Shown: positions 63,267 through 64,000 of the stretch, one piece after another | How positions within the stretch are numbered: the stretch's first letter is position 1 | Layout: every line of letters starts with the position of its first letter | Assembly: GCA_017309275.1 (NCBI GenBank) | Contig: JAFKLT010000036.1 | Location: forward strand, 79,005-143,004 | DNA length: 64,000 nucleotides | Origin: Sphingomonadales bacterium | Lineage (GTDB): Bacteria; Pseudomonadota; Alphaproteobacteria; Sphingomonadales; Sphingomonadaceae | Direction of reading: 5' to 3' | The notes under the pieces: generated by a model | The model's input: only the letters and a program-made list of their open reading frames with translations | Told to the model about the DNA's origin: nothing | Database searches by the model: none | Made by a program: the position numbers and the translations under genes

Positions 63267-63440
63267 GCGGCATCCGTCCCCTTATGCGACATACCCGGTC
63301 CGCAGCGGGCCGAAACCGCGGGTGGGCGTGCCAACAGGCCGATACTGCCCATTCCAGGGCCGATAATCCTATGCGTAATCGCGCCCGCCGGGCGCATCTC
63401 GGCCATAGTCGGCCCGTTTATTTTCCGATAGCGAGGCATC

Positions 63441-64000
63441 ATGCAATTGCGCGCCGACAGAGACTTGCAGGCCCGATGGCGCGCCGACGGCCATTGGCGG
63501 GATCAGACGCTCGATCAAGCCTTTGCGGCCGCGGCCGATCGCCATCCCGATGTCCTGCTGACCGTCCACGCCGCCGGCGATCCGCGCTCCATTTCGCTCG
63601 GGGACCTGCGCGAGCGCGGGCGGGCGCTCGCGGGGGCGCTGCGCAGCCTTGGTCTGACGGCCGGCGACGTCGTGGCGATGCAGCTTCCCAATTCGATCGA
63701 GGCGGCGCTCGTCTATCAGGCTGCGGCAGCGCTCGGTTGCATCATCCTGCCGATCGTTCCGATCTACGGACCGCACGAACTTGGCTTCGTGTTGCGCGAC
63801 GCCCGCGCGAAAATCCTGTTCGTGCCCGCCCGCTGGCGACGCACCGACGGCGTCCAGCGCGTCCGAGACATCGGCAATGCACCCGATCTCGCGGCGGTCG
63901 TCGTCGTCGGTGAGGGCGATTTCGGTGAATATTTGCGTTGGGACGATTTCGAACGTCGGGGGGAGGCAGGCATCTGGCCTAGCGTCGGCGCCGACGACCC
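63441..64000 (+). CDS. Acyl-CoA synthetase (AMP-dependent ligase), cut by the right window edge
   Basis: The first 186 codons of an ANL-superfamily ligase, open to the last base. The N-terminal domain is recognisable: RSISLGDLRERGRALAGALR, GDVVAMQLPNSIEAALVYQA, and ILPIVPIYGPHELGFVL followed by RDARAKILFVPARWRR. The AMP-binding P-loop lies beyond the window, so the catalytic class cannot be confirmed. The upstream 174 bp separate it from the divergent MFS gene; GAGGCATC precedes ATG 63441. It is the second ligase of the cluster. Confidence 0.86.
   Translation, partial: MQLRADRDLQARWRADGHWRDQTLDQAFAAAADRHPDVLLTVHAAGDPRSISLGDLRERGRALAGALRSLGLTAGDVVAMQLPNSIEAALVYQAAAALGCIILPIVPIYGPHELGFVLRDARAKILFVPARWRRTDGVQRVRDIGNAPDLAAVVVVGEGDFGEYLRWDDFERRGEAGIWPSVGADD

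Noticed and set aside
61483-63273. 596-codon minus-strand frame
   Set aside because: Same strand as the MFS gene but another frame; no TM pattern, Arg-rich shadow.
1-64000. CRISPR array or insertion sequence
   Set aside because: No regularly spaced short repeats and no transposase with terminal inverted repeats were seen in the window.

Overview
The window is high-GC DNA from an alphaproteobacterium, most likely a sphingomonad (Sphingopyxis/Sphingomonas-like; inferred from gene content and order, not from a database search). Supporting signs are a plant-type glutamate-cysteine ligase, a PopZ/DUF2497 protein next to a TolC-family protein and Pcm, the DciA-DsbA-DsbA-SMC block, TadE/TadG genes, a classical TonB-dependent receptor and a run of acyl-CoA catabolic genes.

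Region 1 (1-24 kb) looks like ordinary chromosome: an M23 endopeptidase cut by the left edge, an isoprenylcysteine methyltransferase-like membrane protein, a TonB-dependent receptor, gshA, rsmE, three translationally coupled TadG/TadE-type genes, ubiA, smc, two DsbA-like thiol oxidoreductases, dciA, mutY, a Tat-exported serine hydrolase, nudC, popZ-like, tolC-like and pcm.

Region 2 (about 24.2-36 kb) is an integrated mobilizable element. It starts at a complete tRNA-Cys(GCA) gene, followed by a P4-type tyrosine integrase, a two-TM hypothetical, an excisionase-like HTH protein, an iteron-like repeat with a perfect inverted repeat (candidate oriT or operator), a ribbon-helix-helix accessory protein, a VirD4/TrwB-type coupling protein and a MobF relaxase-helicase. 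No mating-pair-formation genes are visible, so it looks like an IME rather than a self-transmissible ICE. Its cargo is two small unknown proteins, an MNT-HEPN fusion, a second MNT-like protein with a degraded active site, and an orphan ECF sigma factor. I did not find the right attachment site.

Region 3 (36.3-64 kb) is a dense CoA-thioester catabolic cluster: two thiolase/DUF35 pairs (one thiolase lacks the nucleophilic Cys), three acyl-CoA dehydrogenase pairs (one fused into a single gene and broken by an apparent +1 frameshift), five crotonase-fold proteins, four SDRs, two hot-dog hydratases, two acyl-CoA ligases (one cut by the right edge), an alpha/beta hydrolase, two MFS transporters and a LysR regulator. 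The architecture resembles steroid or isoprenoid side-chain/ring degradation (heteromeric ChsE-type dehydrogenases, Ltp2-DUF35-type retro-aldolase). The likely flow is import, CoA ligation, dehydrogenation, hydration, 3-hydroxyacyl-CoA oxidation, then thiolytic or aldol cleavage. The substrate cannot be deduced from sequence alone.
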